DNA of 39,016 nt from an uncultured Verrucomicrobiales bacterium (GCA_937969495.1 CALBVY010000087.1:1-39016); one strand, 5' to 3'. Positions 1 through 8,777 are shown, counted from the stretch's first letter. Made by a program: numbers and translations. The notes: a model not told the origin generated them from the sequence alone.

Positions 1-10
1 CATCGAGATG

Positions 11-1357
11 TTAAGGTGATCCAGCAGGACGGCTTGTAGTCTTGAGATTCTCAAGGTGCTCTGCTAGGGAAGCAGATAACTGTCGAACTAACTCTGGATG
101 TTGTTTTTTAAGATTTTTTCTCTCACCAATATCCGTACTGAGATCATAGAGTGCCACGTTTGCCCCCCTGCCTTTGATAAGCTTCCACTTGCCGCTACGC
201 ACAGCTCTCCCTCCATGGGTATAGAAAAAGGCTTTATAAGGCGACTTTGCTCCTGCTTGCCCCTGAAGAATTGGTAAGATGTTCCCACCATCAATCACAC
301 GATCATTGGGTAATGAGGCTCCTATGATGCCTGCAAAAGTTGGCAAGAAATCCATGCCTGTAACAATTTCAGAAGTATGACTTCCAGGAGAAATACGCCC
401 CTTCCATTGCATGATGGCAGGCACACGGTGTCCCCCCTCATAGATCGATCCTTTACCACCTCTTAAGCGACCAGCAGAACCTACTTTGGGACCATTGTCA
501 GAAGTAAATATCACAAGCGTATTTTCTTCTAGCCCTAACTCTTTCACCTTCTTCAAGACCTGACCTACACTCCAGTCGAGCTCCTCAACTGAGGCCGGAT
601 AAAGAAAGTCGCGAGCGGCCTTATCGTTATTATCTACAACTTTATCCAACTGAGCCTGAGTAAATCTCTTGGTAAACTCTGAAGATGCATAACATGGCCG
701 ATGTGGCATAGGGTGAGCTAGATAGAGAAAAAAGGGACTACTCTGGTTCTTTTCGATAAACTTGATAGATTCTTCTGTGAAACGCTTGGTGAGATAAGTT
801 TGGTCAGGATTCACTTCTAACACCTTATCATTTCTCATCAGAGGTAAATCAGGAAACCTCTCAGGAAACATGTCATTGCTATACGGCAAGCCGAAGAACT
901 CATCAAACCCGTTATTGTTAGGCATAAATTTAGGCAAGTCACCAAGGTGCCATTTTCCGATGCATGCTGTCTGATACCCTTTAGTTTTTAAAATCTCAGC
1001 AATCGTAATTTCAGACGGATTGAGACCTAATATCTTACCGGAGTGCCTATCCTTGCTTCCCGGCATAAGGACATTGTCCAAACCAACTCGTGGGGGATAG
1101 CTACCAGTCATCAAAGCTGCACGAGAAGGTGTACAAGATGCACTAGTCGCATAGAAATCGAGAAACTTCATCCCTTTTTGAGCCATCTGATCGAGATTAG
1201 GCGTCTTAATGTTTTTGGCACCATAACAGCTCAAATCCCCATAGCCCAAATCATCTGTATAAATGATAATGAAGTTAGGTTTCGCTTCGAGAGCTCCAAC
1301 ACGCATCGCCATAAAGAGCATCACGAATACAGTGAAGCGTATTGTGTAATTACTCAT
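11..1357 (-). CDS. Secreted sulfatase (formylglycine-dependent arylsulfatase family)
   Basis: This 448-residue protein should hydrolyse sulfate esters, probably on a sulfated polysaccharide, outside the cytoplasm. A hydrophobic N-terminal segment (about residues 7-24) looks like a signal peptide. The alkaline-phosphatase-fold core begins at PNFIIIYTDDLGYGD, with the metal-binding Asp pair at 35-36. The sulfatase signature C-T-P-S-R lies at 75-79; Cys75 is the residue expected to become formylglycine. A later FTSDNG motif supplies further metal ligands. Length is normal for the family. The ATG start is followed directly by the signal sequence. It lies 28 nt downstream of the propeller hydrolase gene on the same strand, so the two are probably co-transcribed and act on the same glycan. 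The substrate cannot be told from sequence. No sulfatase-maturing enzyme is in the window. Confidence 0.93.
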   Translation of the reverse strand: MSNYTIRFTVFVMLFMAMRVGALEAKPNFIIIYTDDLGYGDLSCYGAKNIKTPNLDQMAQKGMKFLDFYATSASCTPSRAALMTGSYPPRVGLDNVLMPGSKDRHSGKILGLNPSEITIAEILKTKGYQTACIGKWHLGDLPKFMPNNNGFDEFFGLPYSNDMFPERFPDLPLMRNDKVLEVNPDQTYLTKRFTEESIKFIEKNQSSPFFLYLAHPMPHRPCYASSEFTKRFTQAQLDKVVDNNDKAARDFLYPASVEELDWSVGQVLKKVKELGLEENTLVIFTSDNGPKVGSAGRLRGGKGSIYEGGHRVPAIMQWKGRISPGSHTSEIVTGMDFLPTFAGIIGASLPNDRVIDGGNILPILQGQAGAKSPYKAFFYTHGGRAVRSGKWKLIKGRGANVALYDLSTDIGERKNLKKQHPELVRQLSASLAEHLENLKTTSRPAGSP

Positions 1358-1385
1358 GGCCTATAAGAATTGATCATTATTTTTG

Positions 1386-2906
1386 TTAGAAAGAGATGCT
1401 CACCTTATCAAGAATAGGCTTGGATTCATTGGCCGTTGAGTCCGTGATTTTGAGTTCAAACTGGAAACCAAAGCCTTCTGGCAAAGACGAAAGATCCATG
1501 GCAGCGGAAGTTTTTTTCACCTGCTTTGCAAAGCCAGGGGTGTAGTCGTATGACTCCTTAACCGCCTGCCAGTCGGTCCATTTATCTACTTTCCCATCAT
1601 TATTAGTATCCACGCCGACACGAGCCTCAACTTTCTCAACCCATGGGCCAGGGCTCGTGAAGTCATTCTGTTGTTGTGTCGCAAGGTAAAACTTCCCTTC
1701 TGCGAAGCAAATATCAGGGTCAGGGTGACCTTTGCCGATGTTGCCTTGGAACTTGAATGGCTTGTTGATGTCTGAAGAAGTGAACCATGCAACACTCATG
1801 TTCTGCTTACCGTGCTTACCTGCCGGATCATAGTCTCCAAAGAGATAATACTGACCACCTATGGAAATAGCAGCCCAATCTCCATAAGCATTCTGCTCGG
1901 GTTGGTGAACTTCATACTCTGCCACATTGGTTTTGTAATTATCTGGATCTTCCTTTGCCCAGTGTGGGTGCTTGTAGGTCTGCATTTTCCCAGTAGGTTT
2001 GGTACGATAATCGACGGCTGGATCTACCAACTTAAAGCCGTCAATTCCATTTTCACTGACCGCGTGACTAGCGAGTGGAGAGTCCCAAGCGCGTGCGGAA
2101 GCCTTGATTGGATCCCAGTTTTCAATAATCAGGTGAAATTTACCATCAAGGGAACGGATGATAGCACTATCTGATCCATGGGATGGATCTTTGAACGCCA
2201 TTCCCATTTTTTTACCCACTTTCCCATCAGTGAGGTCAGCGTCGATGATGAGATGTGGATCCTGATCGTTCGGAAAATCGTAGTAGAAATAGAATTTTCC
2301 ATCAACATACTCGGCGCTAGTCATCCATCTGGCCTGTTTATCGGTAACAGAGCCGTGGTGTACCCAGTTGACCATATCTTTGCTCTGCCATGCATGATAT
2401 CCACCTTGTTTCGGCTCTTTGGCCCCAGGAGCATCATACTGATTTGCCCATTTGGTGGTCATGAGTGGTATATCAAACCCCTTGAGCTTGGCTGGCATCG
2501 CCTTGAAAGTTTTGTCGTTACCACCTTTGGGCTTAGGATCTGAGTACCGACCAAACATCCAGTAATTATTGGGTCCTAGGCTTAAGAGCACAGGAGCATC
2601 ATCTAGGTTTGCTGGGCCTATATTACCCATAGGCTCCCAGTTCTGCCATACTGGAGACTGGCTAATAGTGAGAGATTTCACCGTGCGCTTCTTATCAAAA
2701 AGCTTGATCTTACTTTGAAAAGTAGCGGTCTCTCCAGAAGGAGACACCATCCCATCTTTAAATTCTAAACCTTTTTGAGCTGCTGTAATTTTTTGCCACT
2801 CCTCTTGGCTATCAATCACCCATTCCTCATCGGCTGCATGGATAGAGAAGCTGAAGGCAAGGCAAGAGCCGAGAAGTGTGAACGGCATTTTTTGTTTCAT
2901 AATCAT
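1386..2906 (-). CDS. Secreted GH43/GH117-like five-bladed beta-propeller hydrolase (probable)
   Basis: This 506-residue exported protein has a signal peptide (MKQKMPF..SFSIHAA, ending near residue 25). Its repeated pattern of 'sDG-x-FHL', 'GGQYYLFGDYD' and 'EGKFYLATQQ' strands is typical of five-bladed propeller glycosidases of the GH43/GH117 type. Acidic motifs that could be catalytic include DPSHGSDSA and HPDPD. Near residue 430 is a Ca-loop-like D-x-N-x-D-G-x-x-D, followed by a beta-rich C-terminal module. Two in-frame ATGs are possible (2906 and 2900); either gives the signal peptide. It is the first gene of a two-gene unit with the sulfatase, suggesting that desulfation and glycoside cleavage act on one marine-type polysaccharide. 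The family assignment is from fold-like motifs only and the exact GH family is uncertain. Confidence 0.7.
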   Translation of the reverse strand: MIMKQKMPFTLLGSCLAFSFSIHAADEEWVIDSQEEWQKITAAQKGLEFKDGMVSPSGETATFQSKIKLFDKKRTVKSLTISQSPVWQNWEPMGNIGPANLDDAPVLLSLGPNNYWMFGRYSDPKPKGGNDKTFKAMPAKLKGFDIPLMTTKWANQYDAPGAKEPKQGGYHAWQSKDMVNWVHHGSVTDKQARWMTSAEYVDGKFYFYYDFPNDQDPHLIIDADLTDGKVGKKMGMAFKDPSHGSDSAIIRSLDGKFHLIIENWDPIKASARAWDSPLASHAVSENGIDGFKLVDPAVDYRTKPTGKMQTYKHPHWAKEDPDNYKTNVAEYEVHQPEQNAYGDWAAISIGGQYYLFGDYDPAGKHGKQNMSVAWFTSSDINKPFKFQGNIGKGHPDPDICFAEGKFYLATQQQNDFTSPGPWVEKVEARVGVDTNNDGKVDKWTDWQAVKESYDYTPGFAKQVKKTSAAMDLSSLPEGFGFQFELKITDSTANESKPILDKVSISF

Positions 2907-2990
2907 TTGATGAGATTGATACGCTGGTGCTTATATCTGTTTTTCGCAAAACCATTGTTATTCGATAAAGCTTTTTTTGGCTTCTTTAGA

Positions 2991-2996
2991 TATAAT
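2991..2996 (+). promoter_or_regulatory. Possible -10 box for the Dabb gene
   Basis: A perfect TATAAT lies about 77 nt upstream of the ATG at 3073, in the AT-rich gap between divergent genes. No good -35 hexamer sits 16-18 nt upstream, so this is only a candidate. Confidence 0.25.
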
Positions 2997-3072
2997 AGGT
3001 GCATTTTGAACATGATAATGTGTGAAATATATCCTCCTCTCACTGAGCAAATTTATTAAGAATAGCTATCTT

Positions 3073-3369
3073 ATGACAAGACACTTCGGAGTATTCCAAT
3101 TCAAACCAGCAATCACCCAAGAGCAGATCGATGAATCCTTTGCGGCGCTGGCTGACCTAGCCAATAAGATACCCAGCCTCATGAGCGTCGAGCATGGCCC
3201 TTATAAGTCAGATGAAGGCCTCAATGATGGATTCACCCATGGTTTCATCATGACATTTGACACTGCGGAATCACGAGATGCCTACTTACCCCATCCAGAT
3301 CACCTCAAGGTTGTTGATCTTGTTCAGCCTCGCCTTGAGAGGCTTGTGGTCTTTGATTTTGACCTTTAA
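3073..3369 (+). CDS. Small Dabb-domain (stress-responsive A/B barrel) protein
   Basis: A 98-residue cytoplasmic protein from the ATG at 3073 (MTRHFGVFQFKPAITQEQ). It matches the Dabb ferredoxin-like alpha/beta-barrel pattern: an N-terminal strand 'HFGVFQFKP', a helix 'IDESFAALADLANKIPSLMSVEHG', then 'DGFTHGFIMTFDTAESRDAYLPHPDHLKVV', the hallmark region of the family. Dabb proteins are small dimers, some acting in polyketide cyclisation or stress response; a biochemical role here cannot be inferred. An in-frame GTG at 3022 would add 17 residues with no family resemblance, so I reject it. It is probably monocistronic, with a weak hairpin downstream. Confidence 0.82.
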   Translation: MTRHFGVFQFKPAITQEQIDESFAALADLANKIPSLMSVEHGPYKSDEGLNDGFTHGFIMTFDTAESRDAYLPHPDHLKVVDLVQPRLERLVVFDFDL

Positions 3370-3418
3370 GATATAGTTAGATAATAATCACTTCTAAATT
3401 AGCCCTCCAAATCTAGGG

Positions 3419-3435
3419 CCAGGAACTGGGTTTTT
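3419..3435 (+). terminator. Weak candidate intrinsic terminator after the Dabb gene
   Basis: A short stem CCAG/CTGG with a GAA loop is followed by GTTTTT. A second possible stem GCCCT/AGGGC lies just upstream. The four-pair stem is short, so terminator activity is doubtful. Confidence 0.25.
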
Positions 3436-3482
3436 GGTAAATTGGTATTTGTTTTGTCTCTCTATGGGTTTAAAAGCTCTGC

Positions 3483-4283
3483 ATGGCTTTTTTGGAACTT
3501 CAGGATATCAAAACCCACTTCCCTGTGCGGAAGGGAATCGTCATCCGGCGCATTGCGGATACCGTCAAAGCAGTTAACGGGGTCACACTCAACATCAACA
3601 ACGGGGAAATCCTAGGCCTTGTTGGTGAATCCGGCTGTGGGAAATCCACCCTCTCACGCACCATCATGCAGCTTATTCCTGCAACTTCTGGCTCTGTCGT
3701 ATTAGAAGGGCAGAACCTCTCTACTTTGGCCCAGTCTGAAGTACGGAAACGCCGGCTCGATTTCCAGATGATCTTTCAAGACCCTTACGCATCCCTCAAC
3801 CCTCGAATGACGGTTTACTCAACTCTGGCAGAGGCCATCCGCCAACGTCACCCCTCTCTCAGGGGTGCTGCCATGGATGAAAAAATTATCCAGCTCATGG
3901 AAACCGTGGGACTAGATCAACGCTTTCTGAAAAAATACCCCCATGAATTTTCAGGAGGACAACGCCAGCGTATCGCCATCGCCCGTGCACTCGCTCCAGA
4001 ACCCAAGCTCATCATTGCGGATGAACCCGTAAGCGCACTTGATGTTTCCATCCAGTCTCAGATTCTTAATTTATTGTTAGACTTACGCAAAAATCTCGGC
4101 CTAACTATGATCTTTATTTCTCATGATCTCTCAGTAGTGCGCTACATAGCCGATAATATCGCAGTTATGTATAAAGGACAAATTGTGGAATATGGAGAAG
4201 CTGAAGAGGTTTTCAATCACCCTCAGCATGAGTATACCAAAAAACTCCTGCACGCGATTCCAAGAATCCAGCAGAGTGCCTGA
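3483..4283 (+). CDS. Oligopeptide/dipeptide-type ABC transporter ATP-binding protein (OppF/DppF-like)
   Basis: A 266-residue nucleotide-binding subunit that should hydrolyse ATP to drive uptake of peptides or a related solute at the inner membrane. The Walker A GESGCGKST is at 48-56, the Q-loop is in FQMIFQDPYASLNPRMTV (typical of the OppF subfamily), then the signature FSGGQRQRIAIARAL, Walker B LIIADEP, the D-loop SALD and the switch His in FISHDLSVV. The N-terminal THFPVRKG-i-x-RR and the C-terminal EVFNHPQHEYTKKLL are also OppF-like. The family normally occurs with a second ATPase (OppD), two permeases and a binding protein; none is in this window. It is followed 28 nt later by the acyltransferase gene, so it may be first in an envelope operon. 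The substrate is unknown. Confidence 0.88.
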   Translation: MAFLELQDIKTHFPVRKGIVIRRIADTVKAVNGVTLNINNGEILGLVGESGCGKSTLSRTIMQLIPATSGSVVLEGQNLSTLAQSEVRKRRLDFQMIFQDPYASLNPRMTVYSTLAEAIRQRHPSLRGAAMDEKIIQLMETVGLDQRFLKKYPHEFSGGQRQRIAIARALAPEPKLIIADEPVSALDVSIQSQILNLLLDLRKNLGLTMIFISHDLSVVRYIADNIAVMYKGQIVEYGEAEEVFNHPQHEYTKKLLHAIPRIQQSA

Positions 4284-4311
4284 TCTTCACCTCTCTCCCA
4301 CTTTACCATTC

Positions 4312-5718
4312 ATGGCTGACTCCAGTCGCAAAGGTCCCACCATTAAACTTTCCCATTACCTCTCCTACGGTATCTACCGTGGTTTCGAGCTACTGCTCAA
4401 ACCCTTTCCCATGGAGATTGTCTGCGTGATGGGAGGGCTTATTGGCAGCCTAGGAGGACTTCTGCTACCCAAACGGCGCGCCATAGTAATCCGGAATCTA
4501 CGTATCGCTTACGGAGAACAACTCAAACACCATGAAATCCAAGCTCTATGCCGCCGAACTTATTGGAATTCGGGTGCTAATTTAATTGCTTCGATCAAAG
4601 CCAATACCATGCGCTCCGAAGACCTCCACAAGCGCATGGAGATAGCAGGTCTTGAAAATATGGAAGCGGCCCGTCAAGAAGACACCGGATTTATTCTCCT
4701 GCTTGCGCACATGGGCAGCTGGGAAATACTCGTCCAAATGCACTTGATCATTCCTGGCCTGACTCCTTTTGGAGGGCTTTACCGTCCACTCGGAAATCCA
4801 CTGTTGGACAAGCTAGTCAAACGTAGGAGACAAAAAACAGGCACTAAATTATTTAGCCGAACAGATGGATTCTTTACCCCCATTGTCCACCTCAAAGAAA
4901 AAGGCGCACTCGGGGCATTTGCAGACCAAAATGCTGGCAGCCACGGTATGGCTGTAAACATGTTTGGCAAAATCACATCCCTAACCAATCTACCGGCTCT
5001 ACTCCACCGCCGCACCAACGCGCCAATATTACCTGTCTCCATGTGTACCATTGGACATGGCCGATGGCGTGTCATCATCCACCCAGCTTTAACGATTTCT
5101 GATAAAGAAAAAACCAATGCTGCGGTGACCACTGGCCTCTGTGCACAGGCCTTTGAGACCATGATGTCTGAAAGCCCTTCCGACGTCCTCTGGATGCACG
5201 GCTACTGGAAAACAGGCACCAAGCTCCCTCTAAAAATCGCTGGAATCCAGAGAAATAAAAATTTAGATATGTTAGAAAAAGCCACGAAACCATTTCGACT
5301 GCTTATCTTTGCAGGTAACGCACCGGCTGATTCGCAAGAAATGCTCACCGAGCTTCAGCGGTTAAAAAACTACCGTGAAGACATCGAAATCACTTTGGTT
5401 AGCGAATTCCTAACATCCCCGGATGCAGTATACCATATTAAGATGGATTCTTCAGAACCACCTCACATCGTGGCCAATCATATCCGCCAGCACAATCTGA
5501 AACTATCTACCCCTCTTGATTGCGCAATCGACTTCACCCCTGATGCTGCGGGAGATTATATCCTGAAATGCTCAGGTACTACCCCCTCTTTCGCCATGCG
5601 TGGCAAAAATGTTAGTGCCAGCACAAAAAATTATTTTTCCAATCCAGAAAACCGCACCCTCAAAGGATTACTTGAAAGTCTAGGTATCGATAAAAACATT
5701 ACCAAATTCTCCGGATAA
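4312..5718 (+). CDS. LpxL/HtrB-family lipid A acyltransferase with a GT9-like C-terminal half-domain
   Basis: A 468-residue protein. Residues about 12-310 match the LpxL/LpxM family, which transfers a secondary acyl chain from acyl-ACP to a Kdo-lipid A precursor at the inner membrane. A hydrophobic stretch lies at 34-52, the catalytic H-x4-E is H133-MGSW-E138, and there are family motifs GLYRPLGNP and GAFADQNAG. LpxL proteins usually stop near residue 310. Here about 150 extra residues follow, beginning KPFRLLIFAGNAPAD and continuing to 'REDIEITLVSE' and 'LDCAIDFTP', which resemble the N-terminal Rossmann half of GT9 heptosyltransferases. The donor-binding half is absent, so the tail is probably not an active transferase. 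The ATG at 4312 was chosen because longer in-frame versions overlap the ABC gene and lack similarity. It converges on waaP with a 25-nt gap. Confidence 0.82.
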   Translation: MADSSRKGPTIKLSHYLSYGIYRGFELLLKPFPMEIVCVMGGLIGSLGGLLLPKRRAIVIRNLRIAYGEQLKHHEIQALCRRTYWNSGANLIASIKANTMRSEDLHKRMEIAGLENMEAARQEDTGFILLLAHMGSWEILVQMHLIIPGLTPFGGLYRPLGNPLLDKLVKRRRQKTGTKLFSRTDGFFTPIVHLKEKGALGAFADQNAGSHGMAVNMFGKITSLTNLPALLHRRTNAPILPVSMCTIGHGRWRVIIHPALTISDKEKTNAAVTTGLCAQAFETMMSESPSDVLWMHGYWKTGTKLPLKIAGIQRNKNLDMLEKATKPFRLLIFAGNAPADSQEMLTELQRLKNYREDIEITLVSEFLTSPDAVYHIKMDSSEPPHIVANHIRQHNLKLSTPLDCAIDFTPDAAGDYILKCSGTTPSFAMRGKNVSASTKNYFSNPENRTLKGLLESLGIDKNITKFSG

Positions 5719-5743
5719 AAAACTTCGAACATTGGCAACTTAC

Positions 5744-6592
5744 TCAGGCCTTAGTCAAATTGGCAAACACACCTGGTAAGACCGCCTTTTCACCTCGATG
5801 TTTTTGATAGAAATGTAATGCACGTCTAGCCACCGAAGACCATCGTTGAGGTCGATCAAGAAACTCCCTCTTCCAATCTTCTCCTAGATAAACCTTTAAA
5901 AAAGCAATCATGTCTCTATCCGTGATTTTACAATCGATCGCGGAAAAAAGTAAGGCACCCAAGTCCTTCACCAGCCATCGGTGTGGCACTTGGTTTCTAA
6001 TCTGTGCCCGATGCAAATCTAGCAATGGCAAATGGATCTTTTCGCCCAGCTGCCACTCTGACCAATCACGCTCAAGAATGTGAAAGTGGCATAAATAGAA
6101 ATCACGATGATTCATACCAGCGCCATGCATCCGCCGTGCAGCATCCGCCACTTCTCGGATAATCGCACGCTTCAGTGCCAGCTTCTGGCTTACTGGAAAA
6201 TCATCCATTTCCTTCAAAAAATCCTCCACCTCAATACGCTCCTCAAGAGCATCCATAATCACAAAGGATTCCCGCCGCGCCGGGTTTATACCACGAGACC
6301 CCTTACCTACAATTTTTACCGTCGCTACTCCTATCTTTTCTAATAAATCAACCGCCTTCCACTCGTTAGATGCATCTGTTACCGGCATACGGAAGCTGAT
6401 GATGTTTTTCCAAATCTCTCCCCATCCGATACCGTGATGAATCTTCGCAAAATACTCACGCCCTTGGTGTGTAAAGAGCAATGTCCTACGTCCCTCTTTA
6501 GCACGATACACATCTCCCTCTAGAGCCATCACCTTTTTAAAAGCGTCTACTCCAGGGAATTTATCACGTATGTCAGCGGATAACTCAATCAT
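5744..6592 (-). CDS. waaP: LPS core heptose kinase WaaP (RfaP)
   Basis: A 282-residue cytoplasmic or peripheral kinase expected to phosphorylate the first heptose of the LPS inner core, which is important for outer-membrane stability. The protein-kinase-like fold is visible: Lys50 in REYFAK, Glu77 in ASNEWKA, the catalytic loop NHRDFYLCHF at 161-170 (Asp164), and the metal-binding LDLHRA near 191-196. The NHRDFYLCHF stretch is nearly diagnostic for WaaP. Length is close to the enterobacterial enzyme. It is the last gene of the minus-strand run GT2-GT2-waaG-waaP, 51 nt after waaG; the waaG-waaP pairing is conserved in Proteobacteria. The ATG start is at 6592 with no Shine-Dalgarno. Confidence 0.93.
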   Translation of the reverse strand: MIELSADIRDKFPGVDAFKKVMALEGDVYRAKEGRRTLLFTHQGREYFAKIHHGIGWGEIWKNIISFRMPVTDASNEWKAVDLLEKIGVATVKIVGKGSRGINPARRESFVIMDALEERIEVEDFLKEMDDFPVSQKLALKRAIIREVADAARRMHGAGMNHRDFYLCHFHILERDWSEWQLGEKIHLPLLDLHRAQIRNQVPHRWLVKDLGALLFSAIDCKITDRDMIAFLKVYLGEDWKREFLDRPQRWSSVARRALHFYQKHRGEKAVLPGVFANLTKA

Positions 6593-6643
6593 CGGGAACT
6601 AGGAGAACCTGCTTCAAGACTAGGGTCAAGGACTGTCATCTTC

Positions 6644-7765
6644 CTAATTTTCATGACGAGAGACTAGATGATTGAAAACACATTGCACAGCAGTCTTCAT
6701 TCCAGAATACAAGTCCTCATTAGCGGCATACTCCAGTGCAACCTGCGCTCTATCTTCCCAGGACGCAGACAACAATTTCTCAAGCACACGATTCAGCTCA
6801 TCTTGATCAAATGGTGAGGCCAATACCTCGCCAGCCTCCGAAGCAATAATATGGTTTGAGAATCCACACCTATCCGTTGTCAGCACACCTGTCCCTGCAC
6901 TAAGGGCTTCTACGAGTACCGTTCCAGTATTTTCGCTACGAGCCGGATGAATCAGTAAATCAGCAGCCACCATCAACTCCCATGCATCGTCTCGAGCTCC
7001 GAGAAATTCCACGCGCCCACTGGCAGATAATTTCTTAAGTTGCTGCTCGTATTTCCCAGTTTTACCATCACCAACAATACAAAATTTTAAATCTCTCTCA
7101 CATTTCGCACTAGCAATGATGGCACGGTCTAATCCTTTGGTGGCAAACCCTGATCCAACAAAGAGAACAATGGCTTGTTTCTGCCCCCACCCCATATGGG
7201 ATCTCACTTTTTCGCGTTGCTTTTTTTTACTAGCAAGATCGAGATCTCTTTTTTTGATACTCGGTGGTATTACCGTTACTCTCTCAGCCTGGGTACCATA
7301 AAGCCGATGATAGTCTGCTAACTCCATCGCTGTGAGCAATAAAAGCTGTGGAGCAGACTCCGCTGAAAACATCTGCGATTCCAGACTAGCATAATATCGA
7401 AACTTTCGACTAATCTGATAGATACTAGATCTATCTCGCTCAATTTTCACTCGATAACATGGATCTGCTGCATAATAAAAATCAACAGGAGTAGAGAGCC
7501 TACTGAAACTGACCGTCACATCATACATATTAGCAGCCAACCACTGAGCCACATCATCATCAAAATTTTGATCTCTGGCCACATTACTCACTCCCCTCTG
7601 ACCAAGTATAACAACCTCTATACCCTCTGGTTGATCTCCATCCCAACTACGCGTAATGATAGTTACATCTACTCCTCTACGAAAAAGCCCAGCGGCCATG
7701 GCAAGACAGTCACGCTGAAGGCCACCATAAGGAAAATAAAACTGTAATAGTAGCGCTGCCTTCAT
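6644..7765 (-). CDS. waaG: LPS core glycosyltransferase WaaG (RfaG), GT4 family
   Basis: A 373-residue GT-B transferase that should add the first hexose (glucose in enterobacteria) to the second heptose of the LPS core at the cytoplasmic face of the inner membrane. It follows E. coli WaaG along its length as I recall it: FPYGGLQRD near the N-terminus, RSWDGDQPEG, 'VDFYYAADPCYRVK', 'SRKFRYYASLE', FVGSGFATKGLDRAI, then 'AADLLIHPARSENTGTVLVEALSAG', which contains the GT4 E-x7-E motif. The ATG at 7765 is used; its first bases overlap the stop codon of the preceding GT2 gene as ATGA, so translation is likely coupled. A longer in-frame reading to 7915 only reads through that neighbour. Confidence 0.93.
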   Translation of the reverse strand: MKAALLLQFYFPYGGLQRDCLAMAAGLFRRGVDVTIITRSWDGDQPEGIEVVILGQRGVSNVARDQNFDDDVAQWLAANMYDVTVSFSRLSTPVDFYYAADPCYRVKIERDRSSIYQISRKFRYYASLESQMFSAESAPQLLLLTAMELADYHRLYGTQAERVTVIPPSIKKRDLDLASKKKQREKVRSHMGWGQKQAIVLFVGSGFATKGLDRAIIASAKCERDLKFCIVGDGKTGKYEQQLKKLSASGRVEFLGARDDAWELMVAADLLIHPARSENTGTVLVEALSAGTGVLTTDRCGFSNHIIASEAGEVLASPFDQDELNRVLEKLLSASWEDRAQVALEYAANEDLYSGMKTAVQCVFNHLVSRHEN

Positions 7766-8691
7766 AGGGATAGAAAGCTCACTGACTTGGATGCAAACGG
7801 CGAATAGGCTCTTACAAGAAATCTTACCGATTTGAGCCAGCCAAGACAAATGGGATAGACTCCCACTGCTTTCCAGAAACACTTGCGTGCCACTTCTTTT
7901 TGCCCCGCTCTCCAAGCAATTCTACTAGCAGAAACACACCGTGTCGCGGTGTATTTAGCTTTCAACGTTTGCAACTCATCAGGAAGATTGGAATTTTCAA
8001 AAACTTGGTCGACGAGGAGGCTAATCTGTTTTGACACATAGTCCGCATTACAGCGTAAACTTGAAGCTCCTCTATGAGCAATTAACAAACATTGATCTAA
8101 TGTCACTACTCCGTCTTCAAGAAGCAACCTAACAAAAACTGGAGTGTCTTCACTTTGGCGCATCTCTTCACAATATTCCATTTTACCGATTAAGCGCCGA
8201 TTAACCACAATGGCTCCATGCGTAGGACGTAGATTTTTCCTAAATAAAAAATCAAGTATTCGCTCATTCATATTCTCGGAAAGACAGCCAACTGACTGAA
8301 TTTGACAGCCCTTCTCGTGAAACACTTTATAGGAACCTATGATCACACTGGGTGGATCGTGACTTTGGGTTATTTCATGAAAAATCTTAACTGCATCGGG
8401 AGTCAGTTCATCATCACAATCAACAAACCAAATCCACTCACCTCGAGATAATTGCAAACCTCTATTCCTCGACACTGCTACCCCTTTATTTTCCTGTCTG
8501 AAGTACACCACTTGATTACCATACTTCTCACGCCATTGCTGACAAATTTTCGGCGTATGATCACTTGATCCATCATCCACAATGACCACCTCACATCGAT
8601 CTGAAGTTGTAACCGCCAAAAAAATAGATTCTAACGTCCTATCAAGCGTCATTGCTCCATTATAAACAGGTATAATAAAAGAAATATTCAT
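7762..8691 (-). CDS. Family 2 glycosyltransferase
   Basis: A 309-residue GT-A fold inverting transferase. The N-terminus MNISFIIPVYNGAMTLDRTL is classic for GT2, followed by VVIVDDGSSDHTP (nucleotide-binding Asp pair at 39-40), 'ENKGVAVSRNRGL' and the metal-binding FVDCDDE with Asp91/93/94. The C-terminal third is basic and amphipathic without a clear membrane helix. It sits between another GT2 gene and waaG (4-nt overlap), so it most likely adds a sugar to the outer core. Donor and acceptor cannot be told. The ATG start is at the edge of an 86-nt gap. Confidence 0.88.
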   Translation of the reverse strand: MNISFIIPVYNGAMTLDRTLESIFLAVTTSDRCEVVIVDDGSSDHTPKICQQWREKYGNQVVYFRQENKGVAVSRNRGLQLSRGEWIWFVDCDDELTPDAVKIFHEITQSHDPPSVIIGSYKVFHEKGCQIQSVGCLSENMNERILDFLFRKNLRPTHGAIVVNRRLIGKMEYCEEMRQSEDTPVFVRLLLEDGVVTLDQCLLIAHRGASSLRCNADYVSKQISLLVDQVFENSNLPDELQTLKAKYTATRCVSASRIAWRAGQKEVARKCFWKAVGVYPICLGWLKSVRFLVRAYSPFASKSVSFLSL

Positions 8692-8777
8692 ATCCTAAGC
8701 GATTGAAACAGTCATCATCGTCTCCTCTTCCACATTCCAAGCCGCCTCAAAGAATAACAAATCATGAATCTTCATTT

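Noticed and set aside
1812-2543. Two plus-strand open frames of about 120 codons opposite the propeller hydrolase gene
   Set aside because: They lie antisense to a gene with a clear signal peptide and propeller strands, and their translations look random.
4183-4311. A 43-residue N-terminal extension of the acyltransferase
   Set aside because: It overlaps the end of the ABC ATPase gene and shows no similarity to the family; the ATG at 4312 gives a normal start.
7766-7915. A 50-residue N-terminal extension of WaaG
   Set aside because: It only reads through the coding sequence of the upstream GT2 gene in another frame; WaaG family likeness begins at the ATG at 7765.
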